Of a DNA stretch of 64,000 nt, positions 40,768 to 52,590 are shown piece by piece. The stretch spans positions 11,959,117-12,023,116 of the forward strand of contig CM043009.1 in assembly GCA_023678885.1 (NCBI GenBank), read 5' to 3'. This DNA is from Pogostemon cablin (lineage: Eukaryota; Streptophyta; Magnoliopsida; Lamiales; Lamiaceae). The notes beneath the pieces are model-generated. The model was not told the origin of the DNA, did not search any database, and was given only the letters and a program-made list of their open reading frames with translations. Both the position numbers and the translations under genes were made by a program. The number at the start of each line of letters is the position of its first letter. Within the stretch, counting starts at the first letter, position 1.

Positions 40768-42251
40768 ATCTCCCACTATACTAAAAGACCATGTTGTCAT
40801 GTCCACTGCCATACATCTGATTATAACACCCACTACACGACCATCGAAAGCTTACGCCTTAAGGTCTTTGTAAAAGGATTTACTAGGTTATCATCCGATG
40901 CAATCTTGGAGACAACAACCTTCCCCTCATCATACGATTACTCATATTAGGTGGTACTTGCTCTTAATGTGTTTAATTGCCTTTTGGACTCGTGATTCCT
41001 TCAAGTTTGCAACTGTACCATTATTATCACAATAAATTGTGATAACCTTGAGCAAACTCAGAAAACACATCCAAGTCTATCATGAAGTTTCTAGAGTCAT
41101 ATAGACACTTTGGTTGCCTCAGAGGCTCCAATTCTTAATTTTTACATAGTGGCGACCAAAATATATTTCCTTATAACACTCCTCCATATTATGACTGGAT
41201 TTACTGCAGTCCCTATCTGATTTGAAAAATCCAAATCTATGTAACCCACAAGAAGCAATGAATCTGTCCGGTAAGGCCACATATAATTTCTGGTCCTTTT
41301 CAGGTACATAAGTGTATGTCTTACCACAGTTTAACATTCTTGTTTCGGGTTATCTTGATACCCATTGATCATGTCATCGACAAAACAAATATCCATTCTC
41401 GTGCATAGCATTTCTTTGATTAATCTTCCTTATTCGCTGAAGCATAAAGAACCGCATTCATCTCCTTTATCTTCTTATGAGTCATAAGACACAATTTTCT
41501 TAGATAAAGTCACATGCTAAACGAAAAAGAATTGTATCATTACTTGAAACTCGTGATAAGCATAACATCCTATCTTGTGATCACCATGACCGCAATAATA
41601 TATTTTTCTCATCTTAAGTCCTTCATTTCATACAGCTTTATCAACCATACCCATATGCCCGACAATTCTCTTTCATTGTCTCCAATGAGCAATATATCAT
41701 CTAGTGCAGTACAAGACATAACACCATGTTTCTGGCACTCTTTTCAATACACAAGACACATCCGCCCATTGAATAAATCCATTTAAGTGGGTTACCTCAT
41801 TCAAACAGATGTACTTTGAGTTTAATGCTTATACTCAAAATGCTCTTACCCCTTTTCAATGAATCACTCTGGTTGCTTTACATAGATGTATTCCTCAAGA
41901 CTTCCAATTAGGAAAGCTGTCTTGATATCTATTTGCTATACCTCATAATTTAATATGAGCAGCAACAAAATAAAAGAATCCGGATTGACTTAAACTTAGA
42001 TACCGGCAAAAAAGGTTTTCTCATATTCGAACTCTCCCTTCTTTCTGAATGTACCTTTACTCAACAAGCCTTGTTTCAAAGTATCACCTTAACGTCCTAT
42101 CCTCTTTTATTTCATAGAGCCACTTTCAATGGCTTTCACACCATTTTGCGATTCTACAAGCACCAAGATCTAATTTAGAATCCATAAATTTTATTTCAGA
42201 AATCATTGCAACTTGCTAAGATACCATATTTCTATCTTGTAGTGCTTCATC
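40768..42251 (-). pseudogene. Copia pol remnant (RNase H and part of RT), second minus-strand element
   Basis: Antisense pol runs from the polypurine-tract complement at 40768. RNase H-like sequence (GYIDLDFSNQIGTAVNP-like, corresponding to the family pattern DSDFQSDRDxSKS) is near 41170-41240. The RT catalytic region is near 41690-41705, where the YVDD codons have decayed. Further RT sequence lies to 42230. Stops and frameshifts are frequent. The sequence ends at 42251-42256 where a plus-strand LTR has inserted. Its 5' continuation (integrase and gag) is probably the sequence now at 60741-62008 in opposite orientation. Confidence 0.82.
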
Positions 42252-42256
42252 GTACC
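42252..42256. other. Target-site duplication GTACC, left copy
   Basis: Five bases of older antisense pol directly abut the LTR start (TGTTAG) at 42257. Their partner is GGTAC at 62009-62013 next to the outer end of the LTR at 62014, which on the opposite strand also reads GTACC. Five bases is the usual Ty1/copia duplication length. Confidence 0.8.
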
Positions 42257-43463
42257 TGTTAGATTGTATACTAAAGTCTGGCTTTTGTATAAAACAATGT
42301 TTTAATAATTTATTTGAAATGAGAACAGTATCATCAAATGTTTTACATATTATAATTTATTTATATGTTTGTGTAAAAGTCCATTTATTTTATAATGTAG
42401 ATAATATGTTATGCGACAACACACGGATGATCATATTATCCATTTTCTTATAAAGTATAAACAGATGCTCACAACCAAGATAGACGGGGACTAGCTATCA
42501 GGATGGTTATAATGTGATTTTGTATTAGTTTGTCTTGATTATAGAATTACCTTAGTGCACTTTGTGTATATTGAGCAGGACCGCTTAAGATTGTTCTACT
42601 TGTACTATCTATATAGAGAACTTGATCTCAGTTATTATAGATGTTCATGCTCTCAATCCCTATACACTAACCTCGACACGTAAGGCAGTGTGTATTTCTT
42701 TGAATCATCAATGGGTGAGATTTACATGTAATTAAATCAATAAACTCGATGAGTTGGGAAGTAGTGTTGTCTCTATGGTGTGTTGTTGATTGTAAAAGGA
42801 ATCCATGTCCTATTTAGGTTGATGATGTCCCCTTGAGGAGCTAATAAGGATTATCATATAAATCTTGTAAGTGAATTTATTTCGGCATGATAATTAGGTT
42901 GAGTGGTACTACTCTCGAATGAGATATTAATTAATTTGAGTTATCAGTATTTTAATTGATTAATGGGCATTGTATATCTTAAACATGGGAAGACTGTCTG
43001 ACTTATAATAACAAGGAGCCCATAACGTAATTATGGGATTAGAACGGTAGTGCAGTAATAATATTTTTGTGGACTATATTATTATTATTGGACTTAAGTA
43101 TAAATTTTGGGCTAAACTTGGATACTTAAGCCCAATGGAGACTCAACTCTAATTTCTCCTCCTGGTCCCTACTGTAGCCCATATATAAGTCATCTCAGCT
43201 TTCTAAAACCCTAATACCTGTGCCTTTTTTGACGTGAATAGAGGGTTAGGAGCAGATTGAGAAGATCCTGAAGATCGTCGCCCACATAACGTCAGAATTG
43301 GACTTGGAAATACAACAGAAGATCAAGAAGTTGTTCTCTGCAGCTGTTCTTCAAAACATACCCTAGTGAAAGATAATGTGAACTTTGAAAATAATTACTT
43401 CCGCTATTTATGTTTGCATGTAACCCTAACAGTTCATGCTAACAAAACGATCGAATACTAACA
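42257..43463 (+). mobile_element. Copia 5' LTR, 1207 bp, plus-strand element
   Basis: Starts TGTTAGATTGTATACTAAAG and ends CGAATACTAACA, followed at once by a primer-binding site. Its first 130 bp (CTGGCTTTTGTATAAAACAA and following) match the LTR at 62014-63193 read on the minus strand, and not the other LTRs in the window, which begin with GATTGATCAAATGATTGCG. The two LTRs are therefore the natural pair of one insertion. A clear TATATAA is present at 43182. Confidence 0.92.
43182..43188 (+). promoter_or_regulatory. Candidate TATA box of the copia LTR
   Basis: TATATAA in the context CCCATATATAAGTCATC, about 280 bp before the LTR end. The partner LTR has the same motif at the equivalent position on the minus strand (62290-62296). 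This is the likely U3 promoter of the element. The transcription start has not been seen and is inferred to lie about 30 bp downstream. Confidence 0.5.
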
Positions 43464-43465
43464 AT

Positions 43466-43477
43466 CGGTATTAGAGC
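43466..43477 (+). other. Primer-binding site, two mismatches
   Basis: CGGTATTAGAGC follows the LTR end by two bases. The plant copia consensus, complementary to initiator Met-tRNA, is TGGTATCAGAGC. The two changes are consistent with decay after insertion. Confidence 0.88.
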
Positions 43478-44981
43478 TTCAGTTTTGTGGTGAAGCATGA
43501 CACGTTAGGCTAGGGTTTATATGTTATACGTGATTTAATTATCGTATGGAATAGCATGAGAATTAGGGTTAGGGTTTGATATATGTGAAAGTATGATCGG
43601 TGAAACCCTACGTGTTCAATTACATGTGCGATGTGTATCCTTGTTTGTTGTTTGATGGCTATACGGTGTAAGAAACACCCATGAAACCCTATGTGTGATC
43701 GGCGACGCATGGTGACTGGTGGACTGAAAGCGCTGATGGGCCCGTATGTGACTGTCGGCGAAAGCCCACGACAGATGTGGGCGTTGTTGGACTGCTATCG
43801 TGCGCCAAGTGAACAACGACCACGGTTGCGAGCAACGGACAGAGACACGGCAATTGGAGGTTGTCGGGGCTCAGTGGTGGGACTGATGGCTGAATATCCA
43901 TGGCCAGCGATGGACAGCCATAGTGTGGCTGGTGACCATTGGCTGCACAACGTCGATTGGTTGCAACCCGCTGCGGAGATCAACTGAACCACCAACAGCA
44001 GTGGCACAATCTCATGATGTTGGTGCGCATGAAAGGCGAGTGTTACCGGCATAACTGGCCTGAAGATGGCTAGGACAAGTCGTGCCGGGGCAACGCTCCA
44101 AGCGGCAGTGTGCATTGACAGCACGGAAGATAGATGGTGTCGTGCATGCGCGCGAATTCTTGGGTGGCGTTGACGGGTTTTATTCGTGCTAATGGGCTGG
44201 ACGAATCATGCATTGTAACCTATGGGCCAGTCGGGCTCGTTTTCATGATTTAATATTTTCCGTGTTTACTTCGTGATATATAACTGCATTAAATATTTTA
44301 TTTGATAATTATTGTTATATATGTGAGCATGTTCTATGTGATTTAATTTTTTTTAAATTATTCAAAATAGAAGCATGCTAGGATGTATATTTTATTATTA
44401 AATATTATATGCATGTTAAAAACCTTCGGTGTTTAAATAACTAAGTGGGAAAGGAGATTGGTAATTAATTCCCGTGGCTTCCATTATTGGTTCGTAAGTG
44501 ATGTGAATAATCTTGCATGTTGGCATAGACCTTCCTCCCAATCGGATGAGTTTATTCACGGATCACTAGTACGAACTTCTTTATCATGAGTGTAGGAAGT
44601 TATGCAAGTGCATTTGTACTTCACCATCTGTAAGGCATACAAGCTTGGGCCGTGGACTTAGGATCAAATAATGGTGTACATTTAGGTGTAAATAATAAGT
44701 ATCCTCCCCATTAGATTCACTGTTGTTATTTACATGGCTAAAGTAAAACCGACTATTAATTATTTTGTCATAAAGTTAGGTTTACTAATGAAATTAATGG
44801 GTAAAACCTTCTTCTGTAAATGTTCGGGTTTGTATACGTCCACATTAACGTGGCATGCAGACTCACGGTGCTTGAGATGTCGGTGAATTTTATTTTATAT
44901 TATTTTTGAGGAAATCAATATAAATTGATAAATTCGAAGTGTTTGATCTATTTATTTATTTATGATTCTCAGGATTTTCAA
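43478..44981 (+). other. Untranslated leader of the plus-strand copia element
   Basis: About 1.5 kb between PBS and gag. The part at about 43680-44240 is G+C-rich with overlapping short frames on both strands (for example 43691-43987 plus, 43795-44124 minus) and no recognised domain. The part from about 44280 to 44980 is AT-rich and homologous to the leaders at 34256-35115 (reverse) and 54950-55750. Long leaders are common in this group. I see no gene. Confidence 0.6.
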
Positions 44982-45410
44982 ATGGCACTCAACTCACTTT
45001 CTGTTATACTTAAAAAACATAAACGTACTGGCACTAATTATGTTAACTGGAAACGAAACATGGATATTATTTTAACTGTTAAAGATTATATTTTTGTACT
45101 CACTGAGATGTGTCCTACGGAACATACTGGTGACTCTACTAAAGAGCAAAGAGTTGCTTATAATAGGTGGTTCCAAGCTGATAGGATGGCTAAGTGCTAT
45201 ATTTTGGCTTCTATGTTAAATGTGCTTCAGACTTAGCATCAAGCTATGAACACCGCCTATGATGTGATGCATAATCTTAGAGAACTCTTCGGGCATCAGA
45301 ATCATTCTGCTAGGTTGAAGGGCATGTCTGTACTCATGAACACCAAAATGGCTGAGGGCACTTCCGTAAGGGAACATGTCGATATCATACTCCAAAGCTT
45401 TCCAGACTAG
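44982..45410 (+). pseudogene. Copia gag (UBN2 / retrotransposon gag-2 type), broken
   Basis: The start is ATG at 44982 (MALNSLSVILKKHKRTGTNY). The pattern TGTNYVNWKRNMDIIL, then YIFVLTEMCP, then AKCYILASMLNVLQT, then AYDVMHNLRELFG matches the N-terminal half of plant copia gag, the particle-forming protein. One in-frame TAG (45234-45236, where the family usually has Gln) interrupts it, but the frame continues in register to VREHVDIILQSFP. Near its end an internal deletion seems to join VREHV to ILQSFP. The coding sequence stops at 45410 and unrelated DNA follows, so the rest of gag and all of pol are absent here. Confidence 0.88.
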
Positions 45411-46009
45411 AATACAAAATGTTATGTTTTCAGAACAGAATTGCATAGACTGTAATCAGCTATGAAGACATTGTAATTACCTTTGCCAAGAGAAAATGCA
45501 TGGGCAGAGGGAGAGCTCCATAGTTCTGAAATGAGTCGAAAGAGATCACCTGGTTGAAACAGAGACTGCCCTTTTATCCAGAAGGGTGCGGAATGTGATA
45601 AACAAAGAACATAGAGATGCCCTTTGATTGAAATACGAATCCTCAATTGGAATTGATATTCCTAAATCTGTTCGCCGGGAAGGAAATACCGCTGCAAGAT
45701 TTGGATCTTTGAAGGATTCCCAAAAGCTGTCGAAATCCTTTGATGATTACTGGTCTTTAGATGTGACAGCAGTTGGGGTGCAGCAGGCACCTTTTTGAAT
45801 CGAAGAGGAGGATAGCTCCTCGAAGATGAAACAGGAGCACTCTGTTTTGAGATCGAAGCCGATCGAGATAGAGATCCATGGTGCACAACGTCCGTGAAGA
45901 GGCGACGAGGAGAGATCTCCGAATTGTGGCCAGCGATCTACTGGTCAACGCAAGACATGACAGCTAGAGTTCTAGAAAAGGTTGAGAGAGAATCTAGTGA
46001 GAGAATTTT
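45411..46009 (-). other. Unidentified gene-like segment, possibly the start of a LINE ORF1
   Basis: Not repetitive within the window and richer in G+C than its surroundings. Read on the minus strand it begins with a CT-rich leader (about 46000) and has overlapping frames of 63-76 codons in different phases (45757-45948, 45662-45886, 45422-45646). The last includes FSLGKGNYNVFIADYSLCNS, which weakly resembles the DUF4283-like LGKGYY motif of plant LINE ORF1. Frameshifts would be needed to join the pieces. It starts abruptly where gag ends (45410). Alternative: a 5' fragment of a host gene. Confidence 0.3.
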
Positions 46010-48186
46010 TTAGAGCAACATCTTTTGGTGAGTTGTTGATGTAATGAGTATTATGATGAAGTAAATATGCATCATGATGAAGGAAATTAGCAAAATGATG
46101 TAGGAAATGAGTATCATGACGAAGGACATATGCATTTTGATGAAGAAAATGAGCATCACAACGAAGGAAATGAAAATCATGATGATGGATTTATGCATCA
46201 TAATGATGTAAATGAGAATTATAATGTTAGAAATTAGCATCATGATAAAGGAAATATGAATAATGATGCAGTAAATGAGAATCAAGATGAAGGAAATAAG
46301 CATAATGATGAATAAAATTAGCATCATGATTAAGGAAATGATCATAATGTCGTAGGAAATGATCATCATGATAAAGGAAATATACATTATGATGGTGGAT
46401 GTGAGCGTCATGATGAAGGAAATGAGCATCACAATGAAGGAAAAATGCATCATGATGAAGGAAATGGGAATCATCATCTAGGAAATGAGCATCATGATGA
46501 AGGAAATATGCATCATGATGAAGGAAATAAGAATCATGATGAAGGAAATAAGCATCATGATTTAGTAAATGAGTATCATTATAAATGAAATACGCATATA
46601 GATGAACTAAATGAGCATCATGATGGAGGATTTATGAATCATGAAGATGAAAATGAGCATCAATATGAAAAAAACTTGAAAAATGATGAGGGAAATGATT
46701 ATCATGATGTTGGAAATGAGCATAATGATGAAGAAAATATGCAGCATGATGTAGGAAATGAGCATCATGATGAAGGAAATATGCATCATTATGAATGAAA
46801 TAAGCATCATGATGTGGGAAATGAGTATCATAATGATGGAAATATGCATCATGATGAAGTATATTAGCATCACGATGAAGGAAATGAACATCATGATCGT
46901 GGAAATGTGCATCATGATGAAGGAATATGTATAATGATTTAGGAAATGAGCATCATGATGAAAGAAATATGCATCACGATGAATGAAATGAGCATCATAT
47001 TAGGAAATGACCATAATGACATAGGAAATGATCATCATGATGGGTCATTCCTTTATCATGATGCTGATTTCATTCATCATGATGCAAATTTCTTTCATCA
47101 TGATGCTCATTTCTTACATCATGATGCATGTTTCCTTCATCATGATGCTCATTTCCAACATCATGAAACTCATTTCATTCATCCTGATGCATATTCCTTC
47201 ATCATGATGCTTATTTCCTAGAACACGATGCAAACATCATCATTATGCTCATTTCCTTCATCATGATGCTCATTTTATACATCGTGATTCTTATTTTCAT
47301 CATTATTATGCATAAATCCTTCATCATGATGCTTATTTCCTTCATCATGATGCTCATTTCAATCATCATGATGCTTGTTTTATTCATCAAGATGCTCATT
47401 TCCTACATCATGATGAACATTTCCTTCATCACGCTACATATTTCCCTTCATAATGATGCTCATTTCCCATAGAATAATGCATATTTCCATCATCATGATG
47501 CTCACTTCATTCATCATGATGCGTATTTCCTTCATAATGATGCTTATTTCTTTTATCACGGTGCTCATTCCTTGGACATGATGTATATTTCCTTTATCAT
47601 GATGCTCATTTCCTTGATCTTAATGATCATTTTCTGCATCATTATGGTCATTTCCGTCATTATGATGCTCATTTCCTTCACCATTATGCGTATTTCCTTC
47701 ATCATCAAGATGCTCATTTCCTTCGTCATGACGCATGTTTTTTTCATCATAATGGATATTTCCTTCATCATGATGCTCATTTCCTACATCATGAAGCATG
47801 TTTTCAACATCATGATGCACAATTCCTACATCAGAATGCATATTTCATACATCATGATGCATGTTTTCTACATCATGATGCACAATTCCTTCAACATAAT
47901 GCTCATTTCCAACATCATAATGCATATTTCCATCATCATGATGCTCATTTTCATCATCTTGATGATCATTTCCCTCATAATGATGCTCATTTCCTTCATC
48001 ATGATGCATACTTTCTTCATCATGATACTCATTTCCTACATCATGATGCTCATTTCTGTCATCATGATGCATATTTTCTTCATCATGATTCTCTTTCCCA
48101 CATCATGATGCTTATTTACTGAATCAAGTTGCTCATTTTTTTCATCATGATGTTTATTTCCTTCATCATGATGCTAATTTCCATCT
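46010..48186. repeat. Second 21-bp array with an orientation switch near 47040
   Basis: Monomers of the same family as the main array, but less regular. From about 46030 to 47040 they run in reverse orientation (CATCATGATGAAGGAAATGA). From about 47041 to 48186 they run in the main-array orientation (TTTCCTTCATCATGATGC). The switch lies in AGGAAATGATCATCATGATG followed by GGTCATTCCTTT. This makes a head-to-head inverted array with arms of about 1 kb. No higher-order unit of 1.28 kb is visible. Open frames here (for example 47572-48108 plus) are repeat artefacts. Confidence 0.93.
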
Positions 48187-48465
48187 AAATAGATAATATT
48201 AAAAACGAGAGCCAAAAGTGTACAATGAAGACCTGAAAAGGCGCATTATAAATGGGAGCAGGCGAGGGATCCTGCTACCCGACTGACCTAGGAACAGGCG
48301 AGGGATCCTGTTACCCGACCAAACAGACCCACCCTAACATGAGGTCTAAACCAGTATAGCCGAATACATGGCTGAAAAAGTCCTATGGATGAGCTGACCA
48401 CCCCCCGGACGACCTCGGTAAAAACCTCTATATGAAAACACCTAGTGGGAAAAACCCATATAGAT
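48187..48465. other. Unassigned spacer with a 36-bp direct repeat
   Basis: Contains two adjacent copies, 36 bp apart (48257 and 48293), sharing CAGGCGAGGGATCCTG and TACCCGAC, followed by non-repetitive DNA ending AGTGGGAAAAACCC. It is not satellite and not recognisable copia. Pol sequence starts abruptly at about 48463. Probably a fragment of another element. Confidence 0.4.
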
Positions 48466-49416
48466 GATATATTGCTCATTGGAGACAATGAAAGAGTATT
48501 GTCGGGCATATGGGTATGATTTTTTAAAGTGGTATGAAATTAAGGACTTAAGATGAGAAAAATATATCCTTGCGATCATGGTGATCACAAGACAGGATGT
48601 TATGCTTATCCTAAGTTTCAAGGAATGATACAATCCTTGATTGTTTTAGCATGTGACTTTATCTAAGGAAATTGTGTCTTATGACTCATAAGAAGATAAA
48701 GGAGATGAATGCGGTTCCTTATGCTTTAGCGAATAAGGAAGCTTAATATAAGAAATGCTATGCACGAGAATGGATATCTTTTTTGCCGATGGCATGATCA
48801 TTGGGTATCAAGGTAACCCGAAATAAGAATGTTAAACTGTGGCAAGACATACACTTATGTACCTGAAAAGGACCAGAAATTATATGTGGCCTTACCAGAT
48901 AGATTCATTGCTTCTTGTGGGTTACATAGATTCAGATTTTTCAAATCAGATAGGGACTGCAGTAAATCCAGCTCAAAGGTTATGTGTTTAATTTTAGAAA
49001 GATATGTCATAATATGGAGGAGTGTTATATGGAAATATATTTTGGTCTCCACTATGTAAAAATGAAGAATTGGAGCCTCTGAGGGAGCCAAGTGTCTGTA
49101 TGACACTAGAAACTTCATGAAAGACTTGGATGTGTTTTCTGAGTTTGTCCAAGGTTATCACAATTTATTATGATAATAATGGTACAGTTGCAAACTTGAA
49201 GGAATCACGAGTCCAAAAGGCAATTAAACACATTAAGAGCTAGTACCACCTTATATGAGTAATCGTATGATGAAGGGAAGATTGTTGTCGCCAAGATTGC
49301 ATCAGATGATAACCTAGTAAATTCTTTTACAAAGACCTTAAGGTATAAGCTTTCGATGGTCGTGTAGTGGGTGTGGTAATCAAAAGTATGGCTGTGGACA
49401 TGACAGCATAGTCTTT
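48463..49416 (+). pseudogene. Copia pol remnant (end of RT and RNase H), plus strand
   Basis: Begins inside the RT active-site region (IDDILLIGDNERVLSG; the Tyr-Val of YVDD is altered) and continues through RNase H-like sequence (DSLLLVGYIDSDFSNQIGTA near 48895-48960) to just before the LTR. It is the inverted counterpart of 40768-41706. The polypurine tract and first LTR bases are deleted near 49416. Several stops and frameshifts; not functional. Confidence 0.82.
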
Positions 49417-50211
49417 TTGATCAAATGATTGCGTCTTATAATTTATTTATATGTTTGATGCAATAGTCCACTTACTTTATACTGTAGATAATATGTTGTG
49501 CGACAACACGCGGAAGATTACATTATTAGTTTTCTTATAAAATATAAACAGATGCTCACAACCAAGATAGACGGGGACTCTCTATCGGGATGGTTGTAGT
49601 GTGATTTGGTATTAGTTTGGCTTAACTACAGAATCACATTAGTGCACTTTGTGTGTATTGAGCAGGACCGCTTAAGATCGTTCGAGTTAATATACTGACT
49701 ATATAAGAGAACTTGATCTCAGTTATTATGGATGTTCAACCTCGACACGTAAGACAGTATGTAATTCTTTGATTCATCAATGGGTGAGATTTATATGTAA
49801 TTAAATCAACAAACTCGGCGAGTTGGGAAGTAGTGCTATCTCTATGGTGTGCTGTTGATTGTAGAAGGAATCTGTGTCCGCTATAGGTTGATAATGTCCC
49901 CTTGAGGAGCTCATAAGGATTATCATGCAGACCCTATCGGTGGATTTATTCCGGCATGATAATGAGGTTGAGTAGTACTTCACTTGGATGAGATATTAAT
50001 TAATGGAGTAGTCAGTAACTTAATTAATCAATGGGCATTGTATATCTTAAACATAAGGAGACTAACAAGCTCATAATAAGAAGGAGCCCATAACGTAATT
50101 ATGAGATTAGAACGGTAGTGCAGTAAAAATATTTTAGTGGTATATATTATTATTATTGGATTTAAGTATAAGTTTTGGGCTAAACTTGGATACTTAAACC
50201 CAATGGAGGCC
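49417..50211 (+). mobile_element. Copia LTR fragment interrupted by a CACTA element
   Basis: Plus-strand LTR sequence from TTTGATCAAATGATTGCG to CCCAATGGAGGCC. It matches the reverse complement of 39964-40767. It stops exactly where the CACTA sits in the other LTR. The rest of the LTR is not found downstream. Confidence 0.85.
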
Positions 50212-51056
50212 GGTTAAAAATCAAATATGCTGATAGACATCTGTTAAAAACCGATGTCTATTTCACCAAGCAGCCGATGTTGAAGCCCCTGACGTTGAAA
50301 GTGAGTGCTGATAGATATCGGTTATCAGGCGATGTCTTTTCCCTTGTATAAACATCGGTAGCATCCTTTGACATCGGTTATCCACCGATGTCTTTCAACG
50401 TAAAGACATTGGCTTACACCCATAAGAAATCGCTTTTCAACCTATGTCTTTCCAATAATATATATTGGATGGGACCAAAAAACATCGGTTTTAAATTGAT
50501 GTCATTCTAGGAAAAGACATCGATCATGACCCATTAGACATCGGTTAATAACTGATGTCTATCCACTTAAAGACATCACAAGGTACCAATAAATATCAAT
50601 TTTTCACTGATGTCTATTTGAGAAAAGACATCAGTTTTGCACCAAAACACATTGTTTTTTCACCGATTTCTTTTCTAGTATAGACATCATTCCACACCAA
50701 TGGACATCGATTTTTATATGATGTCTATTATATTTTAATTTTATTTACCTTAATTTTATATAATTTATTTTATTATTAAAATAAAATTAAACACAATCAT
50801 TACTATATAACTTAAAACATACAAATTTTTTACAATAATTTAAAATTTTAATTTAAAATACAAAGAAAATTATCCTTCAAATCTAAAAGTATAAAAATAT
50901 CCTAACTATTTAAATCCAAACTTCAATTTTACATTAAATTAAACCTAAATTTATAAAAAAAATCTCATGATCGAGAGATGTCCAACCTATTGTTTTGAAT
51001 CCACTCTATCTTCTTGTCTTGCATTATATAATACCTTTATCTTTTTTTCATCTCAC
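50212..51056 (-). mobile_element. Truncated copy of the same CACTA element
   Basis: Reverse complement of 39119-39963, with the same order of ACATCGG/CCGATGT subterminal repeats and then the same AT-rich stretch up to TGCATTATATAATACC and CATCTCACT. Its outer terminus is degraded (GGTTAAAAATCAAATATGCTG in place of CACTATACTAAATATGCTG). Similarity stops near 51056, and no opposite terminus is found, so it is a half element. The flank GGAGGCC is the same site as in the complete copy. Confidence 0.85.
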
Positions 51057-52590
51057 TAAACTAAACATATTTCATTTGTAGGTATAAAGCGATCAAAAGA
51101 AAAATAAAATCAAAATGAAAAACTCACTCAACCATAATAGCTAGTTGTATAAGAATGATTGAACTGACCTTACAACTATCTTAGCAGCATCTCCCCCTCA
51201 ACAAGTGTATGAAGAGGTTCGTTGAGGTGCTCATATCCTGGTTTCCTTCCTCATTATATTCTCATTCAAATCAAACAATAAAAGCATATTACAATTAGTA
51301 TGACCATACATACAATAAGTAGCAACTGATTTAGGAAGATTACACACATATAAATCTCAGATGATAAGGAGAGAGACAAACCTACGTCTAAGAGAGGACT
51401 CCTTTTCCAATAGAGTAGCAGCTATACAGGTACCATCTTATTCTATAATAGCAAGAGATTTGGATATTCCGGCTAAAATTAGAAAATGAGAGTAAAATCA
51501 ACTTTGGTCTAAAATATGAAAGAACTTTATATACATATAATGCATTATTAAGCAGCAAATAAATGAGTTATATTAGATGTAGTTAGAATCAAGATTTACA
51601 TTCACATCAAAGAGACCCATGAGTATTGTATTCCGTAATTATTATTAAGTACACATGGGAAACTTCCAAACTAAAACCATAAGTTGGATTAATTCTCAGA
51701 GAAAAGCATAAAATCATCATTTTTCTCATCTAGAAACTGCAAGAATTTTAAAAGATTATTATATGAGTATTGTTCTCAACAAAACTTAGCTTGGCCTAAG
51801 TTGGTGAAAGTGATAAGTTGTGTAGAAGCAATTCACCTTATCTCAGATGTGCATACTCATAACAGGAATGTCTGATATAAAAACTGTATGGTAGATTTTG
51901 GCAATCACAATATAATCAGCCGCCCCCAACCTGTTTGATATAAGAGTAACAGATATGGAGAAAACGAAAAAGAAACAATTAACAAAGAACTTAGGAAGAG
52001 AATTCAATCAACAAACTTCTATATGAAAATGTCACATAAAACCAGTACTGATCATAACAGGAAGAGATTACTTGGCTATGAGTTCTGGTTTGTCGGAGGA
52101 ATATCAGGTTCAGTAGCACTATCATAGAATGCATAGAGCTCGTCAAAAATAGTTACGGCTAAGAAGTCGGTCCCCTCGTGGAAAGTAGTACTCCAGAACT
52201 GCAATTACTTGGAGACAAGTGTCATATTGTGCATATCACCATATCAATAGTATGTCTATCACGTCAAGCAATGACACCACTACATTCCCTTTGAAAACTA
52301 GTATCGTAAGATCATTCTATTAATCTACATCTAACTGCTTTATTATACACCAGCAGTTTAAGTATCATAGTACATCCCACATGCAAACTAGTAATCACTC
52401 ATGTCATCAAGTTACATGTAGACAATAACAATACACCATACACACCTCATGACTTACTTTTTAAGAGTCAATGAAAAAAATTAAACTGGATTTTACTAAT
52501 CTTGTGTTAGTGACATCTTCATCTATCTATGACTGCACAAATTTCAATCACAACACATCCGCATCCATCTTGACACAACAACTGCATATT
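51057..52590. other. Unassigned AT-rich DNA with one short coding-like stretch
   Basis: Not repetitive and not similar to the interior of the complete CACTA element. The minus strand at 52079-52198 reads FWSTTFHEGTDFLAVTIFDE, continuing in frame to a TAG after about 40 residues. This amino-acid-like composition suggests an exon fragment, but I do not recognise it. The rest looks like intron or intergenic DNA. Confidence 0.35.

Noticed and set aside
43691..44124. Plus frame 43691-43987 and minus frame 43795-44124 as small genes
   Set aside because: Both fall in the GC-rich leader between PBS and gag and overlap on opposite strands; no homology is recognised.
48288..48509. Minus frame of 73 codons across the 48.3-48.5 kb joint
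   Set aside because: It spans the boundary between unassigned DNA and antisense copia RT, so it cannot be one gene.
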